From Hormiphora californensis (Eukaryota; Ctenophora; Tentaculata; Cydippida; Pleurobrachiidae), in the NCBI GenBank assembly GCA_020137815.1, contig CM035360.1, positions 6,707,059-6,771,058 of the forward strand: a DNA stretch of 64,000 nt, read 5' to 3'. Each line of letters begins with the position of its first letter. Position 1 is the stretch's first letter. A program made the position numbers and the translations under genes. This document shows, piece after piece, positions 40,057 through 64,000 of this stretch. The notes under the pieces are model-generated. The model saw only the letters and a list, made by a program, of their open reading frames with translations. It did no database searches and was not told the DNA's origin.

Positions 40057-42708
40057 TCAGCAGATGTCCTCTGAGGGTGGGTCGGTGGGAGGGTCAGTCG
40101 GCATTGAGTCGTCCTCTTGTTCTGCATCTGAAACTGGTAGCAAGGGGTTAGATTGGAGGTTAGGTGAGACGTGACCTGTCTGGAGGCGACAGACCTTATT
40201 ACGTTCTAACCCTCATTTACATATTTTGTAAGATAGTCGAGCTAGGATTTGATTCCCAAACGCGTGTGACTAACATCTTATCTCAAAAGCCAAAAAAGAT
40301 TTGGGAAAACCTCCCCCATCTGCAGTAATTATAGCTGGCCTAGTCCTACAACACTCACCTTTATTCTCTTCTTCTAGTTGTTCCAGGAACTCCACAGCAT
40401 CTTTAACAAAAGCAACATTCCTGGGCGACTGTCCGTTAACGTCTATGTTGTTAACACTGTTACCCCTCGCTAACAGTGCCTCCATTACCGGTATACTTCC
40501 AGAGATGGCGGCATAGTGGAGTGGTGTTCGGCCCTGGAATAAGGAGGGGTTAGTGAAGTGGTGTTCGGCCCTGGAATAAGGAGGGGTTAGTGAAGTGGTG
40601 TTCGGCCCTGGAATAAGGAGGGGGGAGTTAGTGAACTGGTGTTCGACCCTGGAATAAGGGGGGGGGTTAGTAGAGTAGGCATGGCTACTTCTAAGTTAGA
40701 GTTCTAACAATAAAGTGGGGTGTACTAATATAGCTGTCAATTCACCTTATCTGTCCGGGCCATGGGATCAGCCCCGGCCTCTAACAGTAGTTCAACCATC
40801 TGAAGATCCCCATTACATGCCGCAATGTGAATAGGATTCAGTCCTTCCTGAGAGAGATATGATGTTGGTTAGTAAGGGGCTGGGGACACAACACGAGTCT
40901 GTGAGAGAGATATGATGTTGGTTAGTAAGGGCGACACAACAAGAGTTCTGATTGGTTTCTGCTCTTGAAGGTAGTTTTCAAATGAACTATATCCATAAAA
41001 TTTAGCTTATGGTTATAGTTCATTTGAAAGCGAAAGGTTTAAGAAGAGACACGCCACATCTGGAAGAGATATACAACAAGACATGTAAGAATTGTAGTAT
41101 ATTTCTGTACTAAGAAGGTAGGTAGTTTTCAAATGAACTATCTGTATATTTGGGCACTGTAGTAACCATAAAGGACTCGACACCCCACCTGCCCCACGTA
41201 TTAATATATTATACCAAAACTAATTGAAATTAGTAGGCCGGAAAGGTTGCCCTATGATTTGAGCTACCTTTGCCACCGTAACATTCACGGGGTACAGACA
41301 GGGTATAACCGATGCTTCTTCTATCTTCAAAAGGGAATGTACTGGTGCCAAAGGTAGCTCAAATCATAGGGCAACCTTTCCGGCCTACTAATTTCAATTA
41401 GTTTTGGTATAATTTGCATCATTTTTGGGATTTTTTATCCACTTAGATGTAGTAGAACAGGTAAGGAGAGGATGGAATCGCGATTTTGCAAAATTTTCAT
41501 TTTTGACGTCATTTTGACGTCATAAAATGACGTCACGTCGTTATGACGTCGTAATGATGACGTCATATCATCGGGATGACCTAGATGAAGATACTGACCA
41601 AGTTTGAGATCGATTGGATGAGATTTGAGTCCGCTATGGCGAAAAACCCATATCGTCATATCTATTTTTAAACAGTCATAACACTTTAGACGCGTTTTAA
41701 GACCCTTATACGTCTAGTTTTGAAAATTCGCAATATAGTTTCTGAAAGTTCAGACAATTCTCTTTCCATGATATTGTCTTCGATTTTCGATTAGAATCCG
41801 TCTTCAGGGTGTAAAATGAGCTCAAAGAATTTTAGTCAGAGTCTGAAAAATGACGACTTTAAGACGTTCTGTAGGACGTTCCTGGCGATGAAAAGGGACC
41901 TCATATCGACTAATGCACACACATCCAGTAGATCTACCAGCTGTGAAAACGAGAAGTTTCTATCTCTTTTCGTTTGGCGTGAATATGGTTTATAAAAAGC
42001 GTCTCTCCTATGCGCGTACGCGCGCGCATATGTGTTACACTGAATCTAGGGCAAATGGGACCTGTCTGTAACTTCGGTTCCAGATGAGATAGAGACTTGA
42101 AATTTTAAACTGAATCAAAGACCCCAAGCCGGGTATACATTCCAAATTTCAAGTCAAACGGATGAAAGAGAGCCACGCTATAACCTTCTGAAATCTAGGT
42201 TTTCAGGCAAAACACCCATAAAACGTATAACTGCGTTTCTGGCGGCGCTTTTGGGGGGAGGGGGAATGGCAACCTTTGCGCTTGCCAGCGCAGTGATGTT
42301 CAAGGTGTGGGGAAATAGACACCTTGTTAAATAGTTTTAGTTCATTAATCGTATTTTACTATTCGAACGTTCTGGAACATGCACTGTACAATTCGAACCA
42401 CGCCTCCATTTTGTAACATGCACCATGTACGTTTATTGAAGATCTGTCAATGTCAAAGATACCACTGATCCAGTTGATTATGACGTAACAAATATCTGCA
42501 AAGATACTGATATTTTTCTTTGCAGCCCCATATCCCAGCTTTAGGGGCAGATCATGGCCCCGGATTGCAGCTACGCGAGAACAGTAGTAATACTACTGTT
42601 ATCCAATATATTCATGTAACGCCGTACGCCATTTAATATATATTCATTTGAGCTTATGTACCGATTGATATATGTACGAGCGTGTCTTTATGTACCCCCT
42701 CTCTCTCA

Positions 42709-42740
<32 letters not shown>

Positions 42741-42833
42741 CCCATACCCGTACTCATTTCCGATATTGTCCTATGTCAGAGATTAATGCTTGCAACGTTT
42801 AAGCATTTGGGAGAGTGTGTCAAGTTATGGAGC

Positions 42834-42911
<78 letters not shown>

Positions 42912-45517
42912 AGATAGAGAAAGAGAGAGAGAGAGAGCACTTGTGGACACCTTAGTTGATTGAATGTAGGGGGATTCTTTGCGATTTGAATGAATCTTGA
43001 GACATAAAGCCATCTAAAGTTGTCATTGAATTGATCTACCCTATTCACCAATGACATTCAATGAAATACTTAGTTGAAAGTGATATCTTCCTATAGACTT
43101 GTTACTATCGATATCACATCGCTATAACAACCTTATATATAATACCGTCCAGTTTGATATATGTACTTAGGTAGGCAGGAAACTAGAGCTTATTTTCTTC
43201 ATGATCTAGATAATCTAGGTAGTTTGGATATATCCAACTTTCCAACTTACCCCTGCAGGCGAGTTTGCGTCCTCGTTATTTCGTTGCAGAATCAGGCTAA
43301 CTACTGGATGTCGTCTCGCAGCCACCGCTCTGTGAATCGCTCTCTCGTTTCTCTGGAGGGGGAGTTACACGATTATCAGTATATATATATATAGGCCGCC
43401 GGTGCTTTACTATTTTGAAACTAACAGGGCCCCCAACTAACAGTTTTACTAAAACAGAGTCTAGACTTCAAACGAGCTCTAAACGTGATAGTGTGTTGCC
43501 TAATATTACTCGAGACTTCAAACTAGCTCTGGGTATTTGCTTGGTAACACCTTGCGTACAGTTACATGTGTTATATTATAGTTGTACAGGGCGCCATTGC
43601 CATGTTCACAGCCCTCCCATCAACACTACAAGACAGGCCCCTCCTCTTACTGTGGTGAAACGTAATGCGCAAAGCAAATGTACGTGCGACTGGTACGGGC
43701 GACTGGTACGGGCGTCTCATCCGGGCCCCCGTAATCCGCTGCCTTACTTCTCTTCCTTGTATACTGTTTAAACAGGCGACATATAGTAATCGTTTAATAA
43801 AATTTCTTCGATCAATAACCGTTTTACCACCTCATTTATCAAATTCATCATCATGTACTCCCTTTTGTCAACTTCAACTCTTTACATTTATTGTAATGCA
43901 TATAATATCTCAAAAAATTGTTACTTTGTCTGGACAGTTCAGACAAGACAGAAGTCCAGTGGACTCTTTTACTTTTTTCTATTGACTGGTGGTTTTCTCA
44001 AACCACTTCCTCCAAATATGAATGATTTAGCGAGTCTCCCCACACCCAGTTTAATCGCCGCAACCCCCCCCTGCATTACTTGCTCTCTCACCATACAACC
44101 CCCCCCCCCCTGCATTACTTGCTCTCTCACCATACAACCCCCACTCTGTTACTTGACTTGCTCCAATGCTCTACCCTCTCTCACCGCAACCCTCTTTCAC
44201 CGCTAACATTACCTTGTTTCTGATTGAGGCATCACACCCGTTATCCAGCAGTAGTTCCACGCTTTCAATGTGCCCGTGGTATGCAGCCACGTGTAGGGGA
44301 GTATTATCTAACTATTGGAAGGAGAGGGGGTGTTATCAGAGGGGGGGGGGGGGGTGCTATTGCTACATATCTTCCAGCCCCATGGTTTGTCCCATCATGA
44401 CAGACCCCTTCTGATTGTTGATTCTTGCTTACTTACAGAGTTTTGCCGGGAGGGTTCTATAGATCCCTTATCAAGTAGTATTTTCAGGGCTGTAACGTTG
44501 TTAAATCGAACTGCATCATGCATGTAGGAGTCGTTTATCTAAAATAGAATTAACTAGTATTATAACACGCTAAAAAGGAATTAGTGAGGGGAGTGGTGGT
44601 GTTCAAATTCAAATATAATTCTAAGAATTGAACTCCTGAGTCCGGGGACTTACCGCCCGCTTAATATCATGCATATTTTACATAGTTTAGTTCCCCTTCG
44701 TTTTAGCCTTTTTTAGTGTTGTTTGTTCGAACTAGCCTAAAAGCCCTTCTCAACCTTTTGGTTGTTGGATTGGTTGGTTGGTTTGGTTGGTTGGTTTTGT
44801 TCAACTGCTCACCCCCCATTTTCGTGCACGGATTTGTTTTGCGCATCTACCACATGTTAACGTGAAGTGCATGCGTCGCGTCAAAAATTAAAATATCGCA
44901 TGCGCACGAGTTTGGGCCTGACCAGTTTCAATTAAAAATGGACTTTGTAGTGTGATATGGTTAAAAGAATTAGTGAAGCGATGATGCGACTGTGGAGGCA
45001 ACTTCGGGCTATAATTCTAATGGCAGGACAGCGGAAGGGACGTATAGAACCAGTACACAAGATAAGGAAATGCAGAGAGCTCAGTCTTCCCATAGTAGGA
45101 CTAGCATTAACAGAAAATGAACGGAGAATAGAGATTATCGGCGAGAGACATTCTGTATAGCGATACATATGCTGATAAACTTGAATATTGTAACGAGACT
45201 GGACAACATCTGGGGTTGCTGTTATCCAGAGGGGATGTTTTTGAATTTCCCGAATTTTCCGGGAGCTGTGCTGTGCTGTTTTTGTTATAAGATTTGCTTG
45301 TTTTTAAGAATACTTTATTTCAAATCTTGTTTCAATGATTTTTTAAAGGGCTTGGGACTGGGGGTGTTGTATTACTCACCATATCTCCATCACCAAGATG
45401 TTCACTGAACATTGTAGCCTTCTCTTGAAACTGTTCATTACACCCGTGCATTATACAGTACCGCATTGATGAGGGAGGATTCATGGCTAGTGAGGGAGGA
45501 GTTATGTTATTCAACAA
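40057..45517 (-). CDS. ankyrin-repeat protein
   Basis: Six exons on the minus strand give 230 residues with consistent phases: 45517-45380, 44538-44437, 44311-44213, 40847-40746, 40533-40359, 40133-40057. Exons 2 to 5 each encode about one ankyrin repeat. Clear repeat signatures are NTPLHVAAYHGHIESVELLLDNG, NPIHIAACNGDLQMVELLLEAGAD and RTPLHYAAISGS. A short N-terminal part (MLNNITPPSLAMNPP) and an acidic, Pro-rich tail (PTDPPTDPPSEDIC) flank them. The first ATG at 45517 has no upstream acceptor; an internal Met 11 residues later is possible. I do not recognise the specific family, and ankyrin repeats only imply protein binding. The 3.4-kb intron 3 holds a MITE and a TGACGTCA-rich repeat. Confidence 0.8.
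40534..40660 (-). repeat. four-fold acceptor module before ankyrin exon 5
   Basis: On the minus strand CTAAC, CCCTCCTTATTCCAG and GG(C/T)CGAACACCA occur four times. The exon-like starts are at 40648, 40607, 40570 and 40533 (spacing 41, 37 and 37). Only the last leads into the open frame; the others run into the next CTAAC, whose TAA is an in-frame stop. Confidence 0.85.
40848..40934 (-). repeat. duplicated acceptor module before ankyrin exon 4
   Basis: On the minus strand CCTTACTAACCAACATCATATCTCTCTC with CAG or ACAG occurs twice, about 54 bp apart. The proximal copy is used. Confidence 0.75.
41212..41409. mobile_element. 198-bp MITE, TA-flanked
   Basis: Inverted repeats of about 66 bp begin TACCAAAACTAATTG and have one mismatch. 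They are separated by about 65 bp and flanked by TA. This layout fits a Tc1/mariner-type MITE. It lies in ankyrin gene intron 3. Confidence 0.85.
41440..41648. repeat. dispersed TGACGTCA-bearing repeat, copy 2
   Basis: It resembles 28700-28925. Within 41498-41570 there are four perfect TGACGTCA palindromes and one near match, the consensus bound by CREB/ATF bZIP factors. Confidence 0.75.
42837..42938 (+). repeat. (GA)n microsatellite
   Basis: About 100 bp of GA with AAA interruptions; a (CT)n block at 42715-42741 lies 100 bp upstream, so the two could pair. Confidence 0.95.
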
Positions 45518-46441
45518 GGGGGAGTAGGGGAGTGCAAGTGAGGGAGATTTGGGGATTAGGGATTAGGGATTGAGGTTAGTAACTGATATCGGGTATCGGG
45601 TTAATGTGGAGAGAAATAAGTTAATCGGTATTAAACATGGTACAAAACATAACTTCACAAACAATTTCGTTCATTTCATATCGTATTCATCCAAACCTTA
45701 CTCGATTTTTGAGAAAGTACAGTGAGCATAAGAGATAAAATAGAGAGGGGGAGAATGAGAGAGCAAGAGGGGGAAGATGAGAGAGAAATAAAAAGACACA
45801 GTGTCACGAGTCTCAGTACAGATTCGACCCATGAAATTGGTATCCGTGTAGGTACGTGACCTCCCAGTAAGCGGATAAAGCAGGTCGATGGTATATGTTA
45901 TTCATTAGTCCGGTCGACCGTCGAATAGTTGCAACTTGCTCAATATATGAGACATCCTGATGGCCAAGATGGTTCCCAGATATAATCAAATATATCTGAG
46001 ATATATATTTGATTAGAAATGGCCCATCCCAGTTACATGATTTCTTAATCTTTCTCCATCTTTCTATCTCTCTCCAACTATTAGGTCCTTGCATTTGTAA
46101 CTATCTCCCACCCTCGCTCCCTCTCTCTTTCTCTCCCTTCCTCTCTCTCTCTCTCTAATGCATCACTCTACTACGTGGTTCATTCTGTTACTTGCACTGT
46201 TCAATGTTCATTCTGTTACCAGCACCCATTCAAGCTCACACATACACATGCGAACCAATATATGCACTGTTCAAGTAATTAAATCAGTCTCTCCTTTTTC
46301 TATCTCTCCACCGCTCCCCCTCTTTTTCATTCACTCTTAGTATGTTTCTCTCCCATTTACTATATCTCCCATTGTACAATATATTCATCCCATGCCCCGT
46401 ATCTCTCTGTACTGTTCGTTAAAAAAGAGTGATGATTGCTG
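45518..46441. other. region between ankyrin gene start and BOLA3 3' end
   Basis: No gene is recognised. It contains a short inverted repeat around 45983-46013 (AAATATATCTGAGATATATATTT) and pyrimidine-rich low-complexity sequence at 46110-46160. The ankyrin promoter must lie here but no core element is evident. Confidence 0.5.
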
Positions 46442-46920
46442 TTATGAGGGAGCCTCCGTTTTAATCGTTAAACCATGCATGTTTGAGACCTCCTCCTTAA
46501 GTAAATCTTTCACCATCTTATGTTGGGCAAGGGGTCGCTTTCCTTTAAATTCCTCGGCAACTATCTGAATCTAAACGGAGGGAATTATTGAATAGTTAAA
46601 CTGATTTTAAAGGAGCTTGTGATTTAATAACTTAACTTCTGATTGCGCTTCAGCACACGAATCATGTAGTTAGGGAAGTTGTTAGGGTAATTGAGGTGGT
46701 CACGTGTGATAAAAGAGATTATTTTACTAGCTTCTAAATACTAATATACCTGAAACATAGCCCCGCATCCTCCGCTAATGTCCTCAACAGCAAGCCCCTT
46801 AACAGTTAGCCCTGCAGTCAGTTTCTCCCTAATTATCTGCTCATTAGGAGGTGCCGCAGTTGACAGTGCTCTAATTAGTGAGACTCCCCGAGATACCAGG
46901 GTCCGGTGAAGCATTATCAT
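46442..46920 (-). CDS. BOLA3: BolA-like protein 3, mitochondrial
   Basis: Two exons, 46920-46750 and 46570-46442, join in phase 0 to give 99 residues, close to human BOLA3 (107). A basic, Ser-rich N-terminus (MIMLHRTLVSRGVSLIRAL) is a likely mitochondrial presequence. Conserved BolA blocks are DISGGCGAMFQIQI with the Cys typical of BOLA3, then EEFKGKRPLAQHKMV and HGLTIKT, containing the invariant His positions. BOLA3 works with GLRX5 and NFU1 to deliver 4Fe-4S clusters to lipoyl synthase and other mitochondrial enzymes. Its neighbour DLAT is a lipoylated protein. The gene was found by reading the splice sites, since neither exon is long. Confidence 0.93.
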
Positions 46921-47484
46921 CTTGAAACCTGAACAAATCCGGATGAATTCCTGTTTTACACTTTCATACGAAGAGTCACGTGAGCGTAGTGCTGACAGCG
47001 CATCCTTTCATTGTAGTGAGGTCCGCGCGCCGCACGGTCTTGTGCGCACAGAATCGGGACAGTGGCAAATATTTGGGAGCTTGCTGCCCTTTTTTGGAAG
47101 TGTCCCTTTTTGGAGCAACGGCCAGCGAATAAAGTAATACTCACCAATATTATATCGATAGTTGTTGGTGCAGTTATAGAGACATATGCTAGAGAAGGGA
47201 AGAGATGGGTATATCAGGGGGATAGGGTTGTCAGGTTAGATTTCATCTGTTTAGTATTTAGGGCTAAAAATCCTAAGAATAAGTAACCAAAAGATTGAGT
47301 TTTTTACAAATGTTTCCACTAATAAGTTAATCCATCATCACCCAACATATCTGCACATTGCTCAATACAATTGTACAGTTTCTGTCTCTTTTTCTCAAGA
47401 AAAGGAAGACTGCAGCAGCAGCAGTGTACACAAAAACCGGATAGATACATAAAAGGAGGAAGATAGGGAATTATAGTCCTCTTC

Positions 47485-56681
<9,197 letters not shown>

Positions 56682-56685
56682 GGCC

Positions 56686-57780
56686 TATATGGTCATTTTT
56701 TTTTTAACTTGTGCAAAATTTTTTCCGAAAATGACATAAGTTCAGTTTTTCCAACGAATATTATATGTAAAAGTGTATAGGGAATAGATTTACAGGCAAA
56801 ATAAATTAAAAACTCATCTCGTGAGGTGCCGGTGACCATGTTTGCAAAAGCGTGTGCCATTCCGTCAAATTTAAAAATTTTTTCCTAAAATTTTCGAAAA
56901 TATGCTGAAAAATGTCCAATATAAACACCTTTAAAATATGTAAGCAAACTTACTCAATCTATGAGGTGCAACCGGTGTTTAAAGTTACACTGTATACTTA
57001 CAGCTACTTTTAAGCCCGTAGCACCTCACGTTTCACGACTTTTCCTAGCTAGATACTTGCAGTATACTCAAAACCATCATTTGTACCAAAAAAGTTCCAA
57101 AAATTTTGCTCAATGAGTGAGGTGCACCCAAAAAACTGTATTTTCTTCAAACGCTAATTGCACCTCACTCAGTGAGTATATAGTTCTAAAAGTGGCCTTA
57201 ATTTGCTCATATGACATCCCCAAACACTACCTAATCGATTCCAAGGTCATTGCTCAACCTGTGAGGTGCACTGGAGAAGTAGGTAAAATATGTCATTTTT
57301 TGAGGGTCTGCACCTCACTCGCTGAGTAATTTTTAGAGCAAATTTTCGGTAAATCAGGAGGGAAATTGTCTAATCTTGCTTTATGCCAAGTTTCAATTCT
57401 TTATTTACTCATTTGACCCCTAGTGAGTAAACTTTTAGCTCTAAAATCAGCTTGCACCTCACCAAATGAGTAAATTTTTCCATGGTTTTCACCTCATCTG
57501 ATGAGTGAGAAATATCCCCACCATTTCTGAAAGTTTGGAGATTTTTGATCAAACGGTATTTCTACAAATCGGGGGCACCTCACGATAGCACCTCACGGCG
57601 TAGAAATGCTATAGCACCTCACTGGAGTAAGCTAGAGACTTCGTTCTTTCACTAAATTGAACTTTTAATATTTCTCGATTTTTTGAGGTGCTGAGTAAAT
57701 TTCCAGTGGCCACAGCTATTTTGCTATGATCATTTGAAAAAATTTGGTAGTTGCACAAGTTAAAAAAAAATGACCATATA
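56686..57780. mobile_element. 1.1-kb inverted-repeat element abutting the DLAT start codon
   Basis: Inverted ends TATATGGTCATTTTTTTTT...AACTTGTGCAA occur at 56686-56717 and 57750-57780. Between them the motif GAGGTGC/GCACCTC occurs a dozen or more times, often with TGAGTGAG next to it. Only 4 bp separate the left end from the DLAT ATG (56681), so on the transcribed strand the element supplies nearly all of the 5' flank. No transposase frame. Superfamily unknown. Confidence 0.75.
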
Positions 57781-57846
57781 TCATAACGCAGAATGTCAGA
57801 TAACAATTCATTTTTTATGAAGATGAAAATTGAAATGAATATTGTA

Positions 57847-58019
57847 CAGTCGGACCCCGATTTAGGGGCCCCCGATTTAGTGGCACCCCGATTTAGGGAC
57901 AGGATTTTTTTCCCCCGATATACGAAAATTAACATTATTTGAACCCGATTTAGTGGACACCCCGATTTAGTGGACAAGAGTCTTTCCCCCGAGGTTGTCC
58001 CTAAATCGGGGTCCGACTG
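57847..58019. mobile_element. pogo/Tigger-like MITE, 173 bp
   Basis: Ends CAGTCGGACCCCGATTTA with flanking TA; the inside is a chain of CCCCGATTTAG(T/G)G motifs. Related to the copies at 27312 and 63267. Confidence 0.85.
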
Positions 58020-58528
58020 TATGAAGTGAGTTTGATTTTATTTTATCGAGGAAATGCAGGTTGAAGAATGTTGACAAGATCGGTTCAATAGTCAATTGAA
58101 TCTTGCACGAATAATGCGTTTTTTGACAGGTTTCATCTTATAAAAGTATGTTTCACTAATGAATGAATCTCTACAATTTTACTTTTATGAATGAATCTCG
58201 TGACAATCGTGATTTGCACCTTCGTGATAAAAACGACAAGAGGTGCTTAGCTGTGTCGTAAAAATTAACCCATATATTTTACATTAATAAAGTGAATTAT
58301 TTTTAAAATATTGCAACACACACGGCACTATAAAAATATTGGGAGCAACGTTCAAGTATTATATATCACTCAACCCCACGCAGCGCAATTTTACACGTAG
58401 CAAACAATAACATCTTTTACTTTCTCTCCCTCTCTATCTTTTTGTGTCTTTCTCTTTATTTCTTTTGATGTCACTCCCTTTCTCTCCCACTCTATTTCTA
58501 GTCTATGGTTAGTTTCTCTCCCCACATT

Positions 58529-59603
58529 TTATTGTCCCCCTCCCTGAGCTCCCTCCCTGACCTGCTCCACCAACTCAATCTCATCCACCGCATTAAGGTT
58601 CTGAGGTGCAGGGGGATCATCACTTGTTGCTGTCTGATGAACCTGACAGGTCGGTACATTCATGAAGTCAACATGTCGAGATCTCAGCTCCTCCTTCTCC
58701 CAACTCATCGCAATGAAGGGACGCTGAACATAGAAGTAGGATACCTGTATACCACCCCGGGCCTTAACCTTCACTTTCTCCTTCATAGTCGGGAACCCCT
58801 CGATACCCAGTCTGATCTTGATGAGACCCTTATCTGCCAGGACAGCTTTAGCGACCTCCCTGTTTTCCATGTATCTGAGGAACTTGGCTAGTTCGTTATT
58901 CTTCACAACCGAGAGTTGGTCCTCCCCTATTTGAGGGGGGTACTCCGGGTCCCACTCAACAACATCTTCCTCCTTCAAACAAACAATATGGCACTCTCGT
59001 TCCCCCTTCATAGCACACTCAGCCATCACGCTGACAATATCCTCCTTTAGGAACTTTTTAAACTTCTTCCTCGCGCCATCATTGGATAATTCATTCATGA
59101 AGGAGGCCAGGTTTTTAGCAGTCACAGTAGTGGTATTGAAGGGGATGAGGAAGAAATCACACGCCTCCTTAATCTCATACATATTCATGGTAAAGGGGAC
59201 GTTAATGATGTTATCAGTATAATATCCCAGTATAGCCCGGAACACCTCAGGACTAACACTCTCCAACTTTATCTCCCCACTCTCATTCTCGTGTGTAAAC
59301 CGGGACATGTTCTTGCCAAACATCCCGCCCAACATGGTCTTAGGATGGACCATTAGGGTGGCACGGTACAACAAGAACCGCACATTCCCCACCAGGATAG
59401 TGATTGTATCTGGGTTGGATTTGAGTCCCGGGAATGTCTCATCCTCCTCCTAGAGGTCCCTCCCTGCCACTGATCATGTTCACCAGGATGGTCCCCTCGG
59501 TAGTGGATATCCGTAGGGAGGAGCGGACACCCCCTCCACTTTGGAGGGAGAGGGCCCCACCACTCGTGTGGAGGTCTTCCGTGCTCTTACGACGCAGTGC
59601 CAT
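58529..59603 (-). CDS. KCTD20/BTBD10-like BTB protein, intronless, one frameshift
   Basis: The frame from 59392 to 58529 (287 codons) plus an upstream part from ATG 59603 encode a BTB protein. VGNVRFLLYRATLMVHPKTMLGGMFG begins the BTB fold. ELSNDGARKKF, AMKGERECHIV, RYMENREVAKAVL, IRLGIEGFPT and VQRPFIAMSWEKEELRSRHVDF follow and are diagnostic of KCTD20/BTBD10, regulators of AKT phosphorylation. The N-terminal frame (MALRRKSTEDLHTSGG to GREGPL) stops at GGAGGAGGATGA (about 59442-59452). Removing one G from the GGA run would restore EEDETFPGLKSNPD in frame with the BTB domain. It is either a base-call error or a real lesion. No introns are seen, unlike its neighbours. The TAA stop overlaps an AATAAA poly-A signal. 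Confidence 0.82.
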
Positions 59604-60102
59604 TACCTCCCGTCATGCTAGAAGGGTGTTTGGAGTCGATATAATTTGGGAATGGGTGATTCGAGTTGGTATAGTTTGAGAAGAGTTGATCGGAGAAAGA
59701 AGATTGAATGGTCAGGAGTCAGAGATACACTTGGGGGTGTCATGGAACACGGTATTGAAACACAGTAGATTTAATTTCGTGTAAGTTATGATAAAACTCA
59801 AAACAATAAATAATCCAAACAATATAATACAAAGGGGAAGGGTACAAATATTATCTGATCTTATCGAATGTAAAAAAGTTGTGTCGTCAGAAACAAGGAA
59901 GCAGTGAGAAAGAGGGGAAATGAGACGTTGAGAGAAAGCAGGGAAAAGAAGGGGATTGAAATAGTGAGAGAAAGAAGGGGATTGAAATAGTGAGAGAAAG
60001 AAGGAAACAGGTTATTGAGAATAGAATGGAGAGAAAGAAGAAAACGGGAGATTGAGAATGGAGAGAGAGGGATTGAGAACGGAGAATCAGAGAGTCCTAT
60101 CA

Positions 60103-64000
<3,898 letters not shown>

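Overview
The window is animal nuclear DNA. Genes are split by many GT-AG introns of about 100-500 bp, apart from a few enlarged by mobile elements. Typically animal genes are present: a PHD-bromodomain-PWWP-MYND reader, a class A GPCR, a KCTD20/BTBD10-type BTB protein, an SLC49-type transporter and splicing factor 1. Dense (GA)n arrays, foldback elements, MITEs and LINEs suggest a repeat-rich invertebrate. I cannot name the lineage from sequence alone.

Plus strand, left half. Two terminal exons of an unrecognised gene (406-679) come first. Next are a small secreted protein with a stand-alone cathepsin-propeptide (I29) domain (941-1903), an 11-exon SLC49A4/DIRC2-like transporter (2224-7540) and splicing factor 1 (8154-22515). 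A ZMYND8-like chromatin reader (23495-36985) ends this half. SF1 introns hold a mariner-like foldback, long microsatellites, a 471-bp tandem duplication and a 5'-truncated LINE. About 2 kb before the last SF1 exons (20.03-21.97 kb) looks like badly resolved sequence.

Intron 10 of the ZMYND8-like gene carries a 7.8-kb nested insertion (28301-36117) bounded by an 8-bp direct repeat and G-run inverted ends. Inside are three copies of a 458-bp unit, each with a hammerhead-ribozyme-like core, as in Penelope-like elements and animal retrozymes. A near full-length LINE lies in the opposite orientation and splits one hammerhead. Its ORF1 joins an AlkB-like 2OG-Fe(II) dioxygenase domain to an SGNH hydrolase. 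Its ORF2 has a hydrophobic leader, an NPGP motif, an endonuclease and a reverse transcriptase, and is broken by one frameshift. I consider this locus the most unusual thing in the window.

Minus strand, right half. These genes are an ankyrin-repeat protein (40057-45517), BOLA3 (46442-46920), pyruvate dehydrogenase E2/DLAT (47485-56681), a single-exon KCTD20/BTBD10-like gene (58529-59603) and the 3' part of CDC16/APC6 (60103-64000, running off the edge). A single-exon plus-strand GPCR (53237-54271) is nested in a DLAT intron. Directly before its start codon lie 23 copies of a 28-bp repeat, each with an RFX X-box-like palindrome.

A recurring theme is local tandem duplication of splice-site modules: branch point, pyrimidine tract, AG and the first exon bases. 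It appears at several acceptors and once at a donor, in the I29, SF1, ZMYND8-like, ankyrin and DLAT genes. BOLA3 (Fe-S delivery to lipoate synthesis) next to DLAT (a lipoylated enzyme) is a functional match, though probably coincidental. No operon is evident.
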